62,500 nucleotides of DNA. Source: Tubiluchus corallicola. Lineage: Eukaryota > Priapulida > Priapulimorpha > Priapulimorphida > Tubiluchidae. A program made the translations under genes and the position numbers. Shown here one piece after another: positions 36,190 through 50,800 of the stretch. How positions within the stretch are numbered: position 1 is the first letter of the stretch; every line of letters begins with the position of its first letter. The notes under the pieces are model-generated. The model was not told the DNA's origin. It did not search any database and saw only the letters and a program-made list of their open reading frames with translations. The stretch spans positions 302,501 through 365,000 of the forward strand of contig JAQGDQ010000065.1 in assembly GCA_030141605.1 (NCBI GenBank), in the 5' to 3' direction.

Positions 36190-37150
36190 TAACATGTCTG
36201 ATTCTCGCATTAATAATTAGCTTTACTGAACAACTGAATAATCACAAAAATTAAGATATGGTGGCAAGATCGAAATAATGTTAGCAATAAAGATCTGTCT
36301 TGAATCTCTTGAATGTTGAATCTTGGCATTGTACTTAGGGCATCGTAACAAGTCTTCAAACACAAAATGACGTGACAATAGTTACAAATAGGAGAAGGGG
36401 CTAACTGTCTCCTATACAATGAGTAGTTTAACGAATTAATACCAAGTCTAAGTCGATGTAAAAAGAAAGGTAATATTTTTTACAAAAAGGGCATTTCGAA
36501 TAAGGGATCTTCTGAAGCTGGATATGATGTTTTGTTACGATTTAGTGGTAATAGTTGGTTCCATTTGTTAATACAATATGGGGAAAAACTGTTTTTAAAA
36601 TAATTTATCCTAGATTTCATTGGTGTAAGAAAATCTAGATTTGAAAATCATGATTGGTCCGCTCATAGATTCGTTGAGTCACAATACTAGCAACATACTC
36701 AATAGCATTATTATTAAGTATTTTATAGCACATGGAAAAACGAAGAGGTTCGAGCCTTTTAGAAGCTTTAGCTACTTTAGCTTCGATACTGGCAATGTGT
36801 TTTCCAAGATAGATAAATTAATCCTAAATGTTTGTATTGATAAATATGTTTAATTTTAGTTCCAAGCAAGAACAGGCTGGGGTGTCTAAGAGGATTATTT
36901 CTATTAGTAAAAACAACCGATTCCGTTTTATTTGGATTGAAAGTCACTACTAGCCAATCGGTCAAAAATTTTAACGCCAAAACCTCAGCTTTATTTGAAA
37001 GTCTAGGACTGACTGCAGATTTGATCATTTGAAATTGGACTTGCATCTTAGACATTAAAACCCTTTCTAAAGCTGGCAAGATCTTCGTTTTTAAAAAGCT
37101 ATCGTTCTTTGAAATAAAAAAATATGATGTCAGAAAATTTCGCATTTCAA
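36190..37150 (-). mobile_element. LINE 3' remnant (RT thumb and C-terminal domain)
   Basis: On the minus strand 37145-36777 reads LKFLTDWLVVTFNPNKTESV and YKHLGLIYLSWKTHCQY, the late RT region found in CR1/Jockey-type LINEs (W.V.FNP.KTE.., then HLG). Further on, in other frames, come AKASKRLEPLR, then NSFSPYCINKWNQL and a C-terminal stretch RLRLGINSLNYSL followed by SPICNYC. That order (RT, thumb, then a Cys/His-rich tail) is typical. Frameshifts and stops show that it is dead. It lies between IFT74 and SACM1L. Confidence 0.75.
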
Positions 37151-37781
37151 TTTTGAATGTTGATGTTACAATTGTGCACTCTATTTGCTCTAAAAAGTCT
37201 TTATTTAGGAATGCACAAATTGGACACCTATAAAATACACTTAAATAAGCACAATAATTACTAAAACTAGAAAAATTAATTAATCAAGCCAAAACAGGAT
37301 AACCACAGTTTGACACTGAACACTATACAAAAATTGTCCAAATTAAATTACACTATTCTGAAATAAGTTTTTTCGCATCTCTACCACGCTAAAAGTGAAA
37401 TACACAGCTGAATGCAAAGTACTTAACGAAAACTATTTAACAAATGTCGTACTATCAATAGTAATTACAAAATAACCTTAGCACCTCTAGAATTATACTG
37501 TGTAGTATAATAACAATTCCAAACAACAGTTAATGACATTCAACAATTTAAAACAAAAGAAGTACAATTCTAAACAGCACATACATCAATTAAGAATAAT
37601 TACTATAATTATGTTCAAGGCAGTGTGCAATATGTTTCTAGTACGGAATGTTTAATGAAACACTATAGCTAAGTATGGAATCTGTGTACATGTTTTTCAT
37701 GTAAGTAATCAAAAGTGCACTCAAGTCTGCAAAAAGTGCCTCAGTATTAATAAAAGTGAAAGTCATTCGTTTTACTATTAC

Positions 37782-37787
37782 TTTATT
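37782..37787 (-). terminator. SACM1L polyadenylation signal
   Basis: AATAAA on the minus strand, about 205 bases beyond the SACM1L TAA. A plausible 3' end; later signals cannot be excluded. Confidence 0.5.
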
Positions 37788-37992
37788 TTGGAAAATGATT
37801 GCAATAATAACAGTTATAAACCTTAATGAACATTAATGTTTGTCTGCAATTGAGCAGGTGCTACGTTAATGTCCGATTTTGTTTCAGTCTTTCTATATTT
37901 CATCATGGAAAATCAATGTGCACCTGTTTTGCTTCAAATTATCCTTTCAAAAGCCTACAAAAGCAGGAATCAATAACAAACATGTTATAAGC

Positions 37993-40900
37993 TTATTCTA
38001 TTTTCTGTTTTGCTTGTGTTAGTTTAGGTTTATCTACATATTCAGTACCAAACAGGAAAATGAAGAATAGTGTTCCGATACTAGCTCCACCCCAGAACAA
38101 TATGTAGATGAACTGCTCCCGTATGTCATCTGTAACAAAAATGCGAAAAACCAAAAAATCACCTACGGTTAGTTCTAGAAGTTCTAGTTGTGCTTGTCAG
38201 TACATGCAAATAGACATAATGATATAACACAGCACTTGAGTTTATTACTGGATAAGTTTCAAATGATATAATAAAAAAATACTTGAACAAAATTTGGAAT
38301 TACAAGTTCTCCACTCATCAATACACTAGACCTACTTGGGAATTGAAGTGTATAGTTGCTGTAGGTCTACGCAGCTCATAAATAAGACTGAACATTTTGA
38401 TTTTTAACTGAATGGTTATGTCATGTGGGAAGCTAGTGTACTAGATGTACTAGAGAAAGAAAGCATGCTTGCTTACTTAACTGCCTGCAGTTCCAAGCTT
38501 TAGATTGAAATTCGGGATTTAATTTTGTTTAATTGCAAATTATTTGAAGAATATAAAGTTACAATAAAATTTAATGCATCAACAGTAAAATAAACACTTA
38601 CCAGATGGGATAATTAGACTGATGAATAACATGCTAAATGCGACAATGAAAATAAGAGGAATGACAAAGATCCTCCAGTCTTTAGTATCTTGAAAAGGAG
38701 AGTTTGGTTCCCCTTCTTCAACAATGTAGTTGCCTAGAAAAATATCTATGGCATCTTGTCTAAAACCATCTAAAAATAAAATGATCATACGACTAAATTA
38801 AATCTCCTTTTTTGTGTCGACAGTTGCAGTTAATATATACTACTGCAGTTAATATATATATATACTAGTATATAATATATACTAGTTGCAGTTAATATAT
38901 TTTACCATTCAATGAAGATCTCTGGGTAAACATCAAAACAAAGAATACACAAGCACCAATCTTAGTAGGTACAATACGTGCACATCCAAATCACTCTGTT
39001 ATGCATTTTCATGAAGAAATGGAACTCATTCTTGCAAAAATAAACTCTACTGGACATTCTGCGGAGACATAAATATAAATTTTTTGCAACATTATGAAAA
39101 ACATTGTATTTCTGACTACTTAAATATGATTATCTCTTCTAGATTTACCCCAATTATTACACATCCAACAAGAATAACGCACCATTCGCAAACACTCATC
39201 GATAACATATACACAAACTGCTGGCAACGCACATTAATATCATGAGTGATAGTAGCAGAAGTGGCAGATCACTTTCCTATTTTTATGATCTCTAAGTCTG
39301 CTAACATCCATAAAAATAATTCTAAAAAACTCAAAAGGGACACCAAAAATTTTAACAATGCAAACTTTTTTAGCCGAGCTGCATGAGTTACTTATAACTA
39401 GAATCACTCCTCCAATAACAGATATCGACAATGTTTTTAGCATATTTTACCACATATTTACTACTACACTTAATAAACATGCACCCATTCATACGTTATC
39501 ACGCAGAGAATTAAAACTTTGCCAGAAACCATGGATCACACCAGGTATACTTAAATCAATATGCACAAGAAGCAAGATGTATTCGACACATAAAATATCG
39601 AATAGTCTGTACAAACGAAACAAGTATAAAACATACTCAAACCATTTAAATCAAATCAAAAATAAATCAAAGAAAGTAAATCTATTATACAAAATTATTA
39701 GCAACCAACAGCTCAAACATTAGACAGACATGGAAAAATATTAACAACATTGTCAAAAAGAGAAATAAAACTTATATTATGCCTACAGGAGCTACAAATA
39801 ATAGACAGACTGAAACTAACCTTGTTAACACAGCTAATGCTTTTAATACTTTCTTTCAATCTGTTGGGAACAATATGTGTAAAAATTTTCCACCTGCTGC
39901 TCAACCTTTCTCTCAAAGGTGAAAATAGACAAACTATTTTTCTTAATCCAATAGAGAAATGTGAAACCAAAAAACATATTATGAAATTAAAAAATAACAA
40001 ATTCCCCGGGCATGAAAATGTTCAAACCATGTTTTATAAACTTGCAGTTGATATTATATCACCTGTATTAACTACTATGTTTAACTGTGCTATCTCAAGT
40101 GGAATATTTCCAGATATATTAAAGATTGCAAAAATTGTTCCTGTATTTAAATCTGATGATACTAATAATCCCTCTAATTATAGACCAATTTTTATACTAT
40201 CTCCAATAACAAAAATCTTTGAAAATATAATTTTCGATAGACCAAATAATTTTAATAATTTTTTTTATTAATACAAAGGTTATATCAAAATTTCAATTTG
40301 GATTTAGGAAAAACTATTCCACAGAGTTAGCTACAGCCGAATTTATTGAAAACATGCTGCATAACCTTGATAACAAACTCTATACGTGTGCTATATTCCT
40401 TGACTTATCTAAAACATTTGATACTGTGCAGCACAATATACTTCTTTACAAATTACAACATTATGGCGTAGGAGGCACTGCACTTGAGCTACTAACATCT
40501 TACTTATCTAATCGTCAACAATTCACAGTCATCAATAATACCTCTTCAGATCAAGCACACGTCACCTGTGGAGTCCCCCAGAAGTCAACATTGGGCCCAT
40601 TACTATTTCTTATTTATATAAATGATCTTCCTAAGGCATCTAACTTTAATATGCGCATGTTTGCAGACGATACTAACCTATTCATATCTGACACCAATCT
40701 TCTCAGTCTTGAAACTAGAACTAAGGAAGAACTATTCAAAATTAGCAATTGGATGATAGCTAACAAACTAACAGTAAAGTTAAGTTATAACAGTAACAGT
40801 AAAGACTAAGTACATTTTGATTACTAAGAAACCTGTTCTACCTATTACAATCAAAATAAACAGTAACGTTCTTCATCAAACAACCGGCATCAAATATCTA

Positions 40901-41745
40901 GGACTACATTTAGACGTTGACATGAAATGGAATACACATATAAAAACCATTGCATATAAAGTCAATAAAACTCCAGTATATTCAGCAAACTTAGGTACTA
41001 CATAGATACAAAGACCCTGAAGATGATATACTATTCTCTTATACATCCCTATTTGCTTTACTGTATTCTATGTTGGGGGAAAGCAAAAAATAACAGCCTG
41101 CGACCGTTAATTGCAGCCCAAATTAAAACTGTTAAATTTATTACTTTGTCAAACCGGCGTGATTATGCAACGCCTTCCTACGCTCAGTAAAAACCTATTA
41201 AAATTACAAGACATATATACTCTCCAGTTATTTAAATTTATGCATAAATTTACTAATAATGCTCTCCCCGAACTATTTGCAAATTACTTTATTCAAACTA
41301 GAAACATACTTTCATACAACACCAGAGCATCTCGTAGGGGCAATTATTTTCAGCCCAGATTTAACACTATAAATGGCTTAAATACATTGCATCACTGTGG
41401 CACTAAATTGTGGAATAATTTGGATCCACTTTTTATATCCACTACTTCATGTAAAACTGCAGCTAAACTATTTCGTAATCACCTGATTAGCAACTGTTAA
41501 TAGGTCTTACTCCCAAACTTAACTCAATTGCTGTTTTGCACCTTTATATTCTCTTCTGTACTCTAGATTACCAAAACTCATCACCTCCAATACAAAAAAA
41601 AATTTTTTATGATAAATCTCTCTGTAAGGTTATCCTTTACACGCATATGTAAATGTATGCATATATGTGTGTGTATAAGTATGTGTACGTATGTGTGTAT
41701 GCATGTATGTGTGTGTGGGTGTATGTATGTATATATATAATATAG

Positions 41746-41824
<79 letters not shown>

Positions 41825-44800
41825 CTTCAGAGATTAGTTCCTCGTGTTTATTTGTTCAGTATCTTGTATTACATAGCTGTTTATATTGCGTTTGTGTATA
41901 TCTGTGTGTGTGCGTGCGTGCGTGTATGTATGTGTGCGTGTGTGAACCAAAGCCACATGGGTGCTGGTAATGCATTACATGGGTTTACTATGCTATTCCT
42001 AAAAATAAAAAAAACACGCTCTTTGTACTTTCCTGGATTTGCTATTGGCTAGCTTGAAACCTTGGTCTATTGTGGTAGGTCGCTGAACATCTCCAGTCCG
42101 ATTGGAAATATGCTTGCTTGCCTGCTTGAATATATTTGCTATATTTATGATTTAATTTGCTTTTTTAACTGTCACATTTAAAATTTAATTACAGTTTTTT
42201 TGTTGTTCATTTAATAGCTGCATTTATAAACTGACTGAATTGCTTGCTTTTTGTGTATATTTGTCACATTATGATTACTAATTGCTTCATTTATTACATT
42301 TAAGACTTACTGCACAAACTTTTTTCCTTTTGTTTTTTTTGTTGTGCATTCATTATTTAACTACATTTTCGTTCATTTGCTGCATTTTAGTTCATTAGCT
42401 GCATTTATGATTTAACCGGATTGCTTGCTTTTTTGTCGTTACATTCATGACTTAACTGCATCTTGTTCAGTTGTTGCTTTAATTTTTAACTGCATTATTT
42501 GCTTGCTTTTTTCCATTGGTATAATTTTAATATAATTGCTTTGCATTTTGTTTATTAACTACATTTAAGATCTAACCACGTATTATTCACTTAACCATGT
42601 AGTTTGCCGTGCTTTATACTATTCCTAAGTTATATAGGGGTGGCTGACTCGATGACCTCCTGGTCTATCGCCACTCCATCTCTACACACTTTACATAATT
42701 TGTTGTGTTTGCGCTATAAATATTATATTAGAGATAAATAAACCTTTTGAATTGAATATGAATTGAATACTGATGACAAACTTACTGCTGTATTAAAAAA
42801 ATTTAAACAGGCAGCAGCTTATTATAAAGCATGCTTATTCTTGTCAGCAATGTAAACACTCTGCACCTAATGTACTGATACCAGCAATATTTATAGCATT
42901 GGTTTTACTACTTATAAAAATGATTGTTGAACTAATAAAAATAATTCACTATAACCATCAAGTCAGTCAGCAGGTCACTATTACTGATTATTAATGACAC
43001 TATTAATCTGATAATCTATCATACAAGGTTAAGTAATAAAAAAATCCAGAATAAAGAAATGAATGAAAAGAGGGACCACCTTTTTCTTAATGTGAGATTG
43101 TTTATTCAATATAGTATCTTGCCATTAAGAATTATCTCTGTATTACAAGATCAGCCAAAGATTAAAGAATGAACGAGGGAATGTCCGAAACTTTAAAACA
43201 TGGTGTAAACTAAAAATACAAATTTGTCATTCTGCTTAGTTGTACAAAGGTAGAAGCTCAGTATAATTTCTAAAATTTCAGTTCTTATTCAATCATTATA
43301 ATTTCACTCATTGCATAAATGAACTTTATTGTTTTAGTCCTTACGTTCTGTCGTGGTAATGACAGAATGCCGAGTACATGTAGTTAGTTGAATACAATAA
43401 AGTATTCTTCCGTCATGATCTTTTCTTTGTGTGCTATTTAAATTAAGTCAGCTGCAGATGATAGAACATCTGCTAATGCTGCAGCTATGAAACTGCCTAC
43501 AGATAATTAGTGGCATTAATCATCAGTGACCGATTCTTGAATAGCACGAGCGGGAAAATTACTAACTGGCAAAGGGTTGCACTTATGTGCAATCAAAATA
43601 ACTGTCAGAGAATTGTATATAAAAGACAGCTGAATGGCAAAATATATATTTTTTATATTGGCAACCTAATAACGACAATTCTCATAACCAGATTACATGG
43701 GAAATAGTACAGCAACGTGAACTAGCCAAAAAGTGATTATTAGTGAAATAATTGTAGGGCAACAGAAAAGCAACATTACTGACAGATAGTCATTAAGCCG
43801 TCGGTGCTGGTTTCCTTGACGAGTAAAAGCACAGGAGCTGAGTTTAATTGGTTTTGACTATTATTAGTGTTTTACATTCGTTAACACTATTTTTATCATG
43901 TGATCATACCCTATGTATATTATAGTTTATACAGCCTGTCAGACGATTGCCTGCAAACTCAGGGCTCATGGAAACTGTTCAAAAGTGCAGTGATTTTTTA
44001 AGATTTTACAATAAAAATTTTTATCATCATCAGTAACTATAGAGTGCAAAAATCACAATTTGCAACTGTGCGCAGAAAACTGTTGGCATGTAAATACGTT
44101 TCTTATTAGTGACACTCAGAAATGTGTGATCATTTGTAGTTTAGTTTTTTTATAGCTGTAGTTGTAGTTGTGGCAATTGTAGTTTTTAAAATATGTAACA
44201 CTAGTAAGCACATAACCTAATATAGTTGAAAGAATATATCTTACCGGAAAAGTTGTTAATGAAGTATCTAACTGCCGCATTCCATCCATCTTGAAACAAT
44301 CCCCAGATTGTCCGTTTACCAGTACGTGTAAAGTCTGTCTTCAGTGCTCCTGTACCAGCATACTAAAAAAGGTACCACAAAAATGGTTAGTGTCAACACA
44401 CAATTTTCTGTTTGCATGCAAGTGCAAACTTGCAAAATGCTACAGATGTCCATGAAATGTTAATAGTTTTGTCAAAGAAACTGTTTTTTGTTTATTTTGA
44501 TGCCATTATGCCCTACTTACTGCAGTAAGGTTAAAATGCATCTATTGGATTGTGCTAAGTTACCAAGGATTCTATGTTCTATTAAGAACTTGGACATGAC
44601 AGATCTCTTACGCAAGATACAATGCACACAAATAAACTGTGGCGGATATTTGGAGGAGAAAATAAAGCTAAATTGCACATTATTACGCCACGTATAGAAC
44701 CTCTAAACCCAAGAAGAAGATGGCAATATACCAGTGTAAGTTAGCAACATAAAGAAGTCCACAAATGTTTGTGATATATAAAAGTAACAAAACAAATTTT

Positions 44801-47800
44801 CCAATTAAATATGAAACTTGGCTGATGTTCATCACTTGCTACAGAGCGTAACAGCATTTGCTACACACTATTATTTAACATTGCTTCACGATTCCTAACA
44901 AGTAAAATGTAGCTAGCAAACCAAAGTGTTACTGACTAAAATGTATCAGCTTAAACTGCAACAGTCTTAAGAGCATGGGGAAAATTGCCAATCTGTACAC
45001 AATACTAAATGAACATGCACCTGATATTGTTTTTGCTTGTGAGTCAAAACTTGATGCAAATCACTGTAATTATTTTGCCTTCCCAACCAATTACAACATT
45101 ATACACAAAGGTAGAAACTAATCTGGAAGAGGTGTTTCATGGCATATGAACCCCTTCCATAGTTCCATGAACATCTCCCATGACCTATTGCACCACAGGA
45201 GAGACATCACTTTACCAACTTATATTACTCCAGCGATTCAAGCTATTCAGGTATAATAACAAATTCGTACAAGAGCAAGCAGCAAGCAAGAGTTAACATT
45301 TGCTTAAACTCATTCTCCACCATGACAATATGCTTGTGGAACAAACTCCCACCAGACATCTGAGCAACCACATCCAGAGACTCCATCAGAGCACTAGCAT
45401 CCTCAGATGTTGCTACCATAAGGGTACCACCTCACCTTACCTGTCTGTAAACAAGCCTGTACCTGCACTATGTTTACACACCTAATTGTAACCTTTAATA
45501 CCATCATCAATTAGCGAGTTGTTTTTCTTTGAATTCTTACTAATCTTGCTCACCACAAACTTCTAGTGTGTTGTAAAAGACTTTCATTTAATATTTTGTT
45601 CAAGACTTCAAGTATAGAGATAGGGTATGCTTACTTCACATGCAAATTCACGAATATTACAAAAATGTTAAATTTTGTGAAATATTAGTATTATAAAATT
45701 AACCAAGTAGACCTCTGTTCCCACGAAGAAGTATGATTGTACGACTAACATTTGTTTATTTATTATTTATTTTGCCACACACATAGAGACATCAATTATT
45801 GTACACAACCAAAAATGCAACTAAAAAAGTAATTAGTTCTAATCACTCAAATTGGTAAGTTGTTTTTAATAACAATTTCTCAACTCAGTGTAATAAAGTT
45901 ATTAATTTTAGTATACAAGGTACCTGTACACTGCAGCAGTCAGCATTATCAGCCCAGATATTTCTGTAGATGTACACAAACATCTCCTGATTGTCCAAAC
46001 TTTGCCCCTGAAGAAGTATGCCCAATCTAGAAGAAAAATACAAAAGAAACTTAAAACATTGATAAGAAACGTGACATATACAATGCTTCAATAATATATT
46101 TATAGTCACTGTGGTTAGACATTTGAGTGTAACAAAAAAAACTCTAAAATCTTTCTGAAATTTAGTTTACATAATAAATGCTGGATAGTTAGAAATGAGT
46201 ACGTGGTCTCTGATGAAGGATTTTTAAAATCTCAAAGCTTGGTTTTAAAGAATCTGATTGGATTTTACAACAGACTTTGGGAAGTTTCTGTTGTACGTAA
46301 TGTTTATTAAATCGGAAAATAAAGCTACAAAAACGCACACACTAGCAAGCAAGAACATAATACTTTACCATGGCATACAGAACAAAAACAACATCAATAT
46401 GATATAATGGTTCAAGGTAACATGATAACTAAAATAAAAAGGAGTCATTTAGTTGTGTAATCTCTAACCGATATTTTTACATTATCAAACATGTTTAAAA
46501 ACCATCCACAGTAAGTATTAAATGTACAGTATTAAATTAAATTATTAACAGGAGCAAACTTAAAAATCAATATAACATTAATCAACTAACCGTGAATGGG
46601 AAAACAATTAACATGCCTTGGGGAATGGCTAATCTACTGAATGAAACATATATAAACATGGATAAATTTTCAGGCCCAACTCAAAATAAAAAGTGCTCAG
46701 AGCTTTTTGGAAACATTAAACTAAGCCCACACATCTTCAACTTTACAAACACCACAATCACAGAGACAATTAATGTAATGCGATCTTTAAATGCCAATAT
46801 ATCTAAATGTCCCTCCAACATTCAAATTCATATATTTAAGATAGCTGCTGCAGAAATAGCACTCCACATAACATATATTACTAGTCAAATAATGTTAAGA
46901 TTACATTTTCCCACCATAAGTAAATTAGCTCATGTATCACCTGTTTATAAAAAAGATAGTAAAATGATCCACAAAATTATAGGCCAGTATTCGTTACCCA
47001 CTGCTTAGATAAAATATTTGAATAACTTTTGTACAACCAAATAAATGACTATTTAGACAAATATGAACTCCTACATAAACATCAACATGATTTTAGAAAA
47101 GTTAATGCCACAGAGCATAGAGGTCAAAACTAGATAAGCGGGAGTTTGTGGATCTAAGCAAACTGTTTGAAAGCTTAGATCACGAGTTGCTAATTGACAA
47201 ACTCAAACAAATAAGCCCTGACAAACATTCTCAAGAATTGATTAAGAACTATTTGCAAATAAAACTTAACTCAAACACTTTTTCAGATTGGGCAACAATT
47301 AAGAAATGTGTCCCACAAGGAACTATCTTACGCCCATTATTATTTTGCCTCTATGTAAACGACATATGTAAAATGTTGGATGATAGTACCATTACACAAT
47401 ATGTTGATGATAGGCCTACCAGCTTACCTTCGTCAAACATTTTAGAAATATTAGCCATTGAAAACATTAAAAAGCATAAAAAACATTAACATTAAACAAG
47501 CACTTGGCTACCATAAACTCATGATGTTGAGAACACGAATAAATTCTGCACAGTGCTTTCGGCACTACGTCGAGAATAAGAATAAAGTCTGGTATTATGT
47601 CGAGAACAAGGAATTTCTTTAGGTTCCTAGATCTCACTTATTTCGAGTTTAGCTCAGAAAAGGTGGGAGAGTTGATGTATCAAGCTGAATGTTTTATTTA
47701 AAGGCTGTTCTCGAAAGGTTTCTTATTAATATTTGTTGTCCACTTCTGTGTTTCCGGTATATATTGTAAATGAACGAAAAAAAGTGAATTCATGATATTA

Positions 47801-50800
47801 AAGCCTTACCAGTGAGCAGCTAACAATATTAATAATACCAGTACTAATGACGTGGACAACAGGCACAAAATCAGTGTTAATGGAAAAATTATTACTAAAA
47901 AACAAGTGTAAAATTTTTAGGAGTCACTGTTAACAATAAATTAAAATGGGGTAAACAGTTTGAAATAGTACAGAGTAAAATAGCAACAAGTATAAGCTAT
48001 CTGAGAAAAGTCAAAGGCCAACTAGACTTCAATAGAAAACTGTTTATTTACAAAACATTTGTTTTGCAACAGTACACTTTTTTGCACTTATGCTTGCATA
48101 CCATATGACAATGCTGATGCAGTTCACCTAAATAAAATAAATGCCCTCCAAAATTATGCATTAAGACTAGTCACAGGAAGTAACAATAAAACAGCAAACA
48201 GAAATCTCAAAAAAGTAGAAAAAAGTCAGTTAATTAGAGAAAAACTAAACATGCCAATTAGTCAATCATATACACAATTTTGCTCCTTGGTGTTACTGTA
48301 CAAATATATGCACAATACTAGTGTACTGCTCGAAACCAGCGGAATTCCTATACTTACTACAGCCAACAAAAACACCAGAACTATGAACATAAAACAACGG
48401 TTAACAAATAACAAATATGGCCATGAAAGCATATTTAAAACTGCCATAAGTATGTGGAATAATCAGACACTACAGGATAAATTATCACCTACACTAGTAA
48501 ACTATAAGAAAATATTAAAATGCACTACACTAAAAAAATTCATAATGCCCGCCAATCGACGCGATTTCAACAAATCACCAAATATGGAGTAAATTTTCAC
48601 AAAACCGTAAATAATCTTTTACATTCAGTCTTTATTATCCAGCGACTAGACTTGATTTCTGATTATGTTCTTTACATGTTTATGCTCTACACAGTATGTG
48701 TTTTTGATTATGTTAAATATTGTCTTAGAATAGTTTGATGCTAATGCTAACTATCAGCCCAGTCATAATTGTGAAAGACTGATATGCTGCTTCCATCCAT
48801 GGATGCATCATACAATTACATACATTGTACCCCTGTACATGTATTGTTTTAATGTTGGTTAATAAAGGTTTTATCTATCTATCTATCTATCTATGTATAA
48901 CTTAGCCTGTAAACAGCCTCCATTGCTAACAACTTTCCTATTGGCCACGCATGATGCGGTAGTACCATGTTGCCTCACAATATAAGCCCATAAACATATC
49001 CAGTGCTCCCCTATTATTATCAGTTGCTACAGCAGCACAAATTCATGCATGGATACTTAAATGTCTGTCTGTAAAAACGATTTTTGTCTGTAATAATGAC
49101 ACCGATTTATACTTAATTACAAGAAACTACTTTAGCTTGTCCATGTAACATTGGAAAAAACACCAGGTTTAAAGTATTATACAAACTGGAAATTGGAGAT
49201 GCTGCATTTAATTTAATTTATTGAATATTTTAATGCATTTTCCATGATGATCAAATGCATCTTACAAACAAAAGTTCATCAGAATTACTAAAAATATATA
49301 AGAATTCATATGATATTTAAGACAATGGCATACTGATTGATTAAAAGTACATTGAATATGACAAAAAAGGAAAAATAATAAAAGCACAGAAAATTTAGTA
49401 AAATAATAAAAGCAATGCAATAAAACATACACAATCATAAAAAATACAAGATTAGCTCAACCACAGAAGGCTTCATTAAAATAGTAAGTTTTAAGACTTT
49501 TTTTAAAATTATTAATTAACTTGATCGGGGTAATTGTAAAGGTAACGAATTCCACAATTTGGGGGCAGCAGAAGTGAATGATTTATCACCGCATGTGACT
49601 AGTCTGGTACGTGGGACTTAAGATTACTTCTGTTTGAGCCAGATCTTAATGCTCTGCGAGGGACATATAGTTTAACAACTATAGTTTTACATATAGATAT
49701 GTAAGTAGGAGCCAGATCAGTGATTGCTTTGTAAGTTATCAAATTTATTTTAAATTTAATTCTGTACTCAAAAGGCAACCAGTGTAGTTCTCTGAGTACT
49801 GGAGAGATATAGTCAAATTTCCGACAGTGAGTGATTAACCTAGCAGCTGAATTGTGTACGCGTTGAAGCTTTTGAATTTGGTAGAGTGGAAGACCATATA
49901 ATAAACTATTGCAGTAACCCAGTCGTGAACTAACAAAAGCATGCACTACGATTTCACAAGTATCTTTCGTGAGATATGTTCTAATTTTTGATATATTTCA
50001 CAGATAAAAATATGAAGAGTTGCAAACACGTTAACGTGAAGGCTATTGATAGACAATCGTCCAAAATTACACAAAGGTTCCTAACTCTACTAGATACCTT
50101 GATATGATTATTGCCAACCACAATGGAGAATTCACTAATTTTTGAAAGTTGATGGTGAGTTCCAAAAATAATCATATAAGTTTTGTTATCATTTAGTTTT
50201 AGAAAATTAATTGACATCCAAACATGAATTTCAGATACACTGTTTTCCAGAATTTCCCGTGATGAGTTACAATCATCCGCATTGCTGGTTTCTATTGCAA
50301 GATATAACTGAGTGTCGTCTGCATAAAAATGGAATACATCAAGACGCAATAATGTTAATTGCTATCATTAATAAAGAATCCAAATCCTAATATCTTTATC
50401 AGTAAAAATTGTAGAAGTTCAGGTTGCACAATAATGTCACATAATCTCATTTTGTTTTATTGGGTTATTGGGAAAATTAAAAAGCAATTTAAATATATAT
50501 ATATACATACACACACGCACGCACCCACATACATATATACATATGTGAACTTTATTTATTTTAAGTGGATTAACATACAGTAATATTACTGACATGTGTA
50601 CAGAATTTAAGTGGCTGTCATAATAAAAATCACCTTGTCAGTTGATCCTGAAGGCTGCGTCGAGCTATAAGACTCTGCACCACATTTGTCCGGTCCAAAC
50701 AATCGATACAATTAGTGCGAAAAACCCCTTCCTGCATTTCCATGCCCTATAAAGAAGTAACTATCAAACATCAATTACAATGTGCCTGTTCAATACAGTT

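Larger units (their letters stand above)
38930..42769 (+). mobile_element. LINE, nearly complete ORF2 but decayed, in SACM1L intron
   Basis: It is antisense to SACM1L. The order on the plus strand is: end of the APE endonuclease (38930-39250; [20 protein letters not shown]), linker (39358-39723), RT start (39750-40271; [16 protein letters not shown]), RT core (40290-40809; [49 protein letters not shown], and the catalytic FADD in [11 protein letters not shown]), then thumb and C-terminus (40817-41500; [30 protein letters not shown]). Stops and shifts break it into at least five frames. The 3' UTR contains TG, TAA and degenerate tandem repeats and ends near 42746-42769 in TTGAATTGAATATGAATTGA, a TGAAT-type tail of the sort seen in L2/CR1-group LINEs. 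The exact 5' limit is uncertain. Confidence 0.85.
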
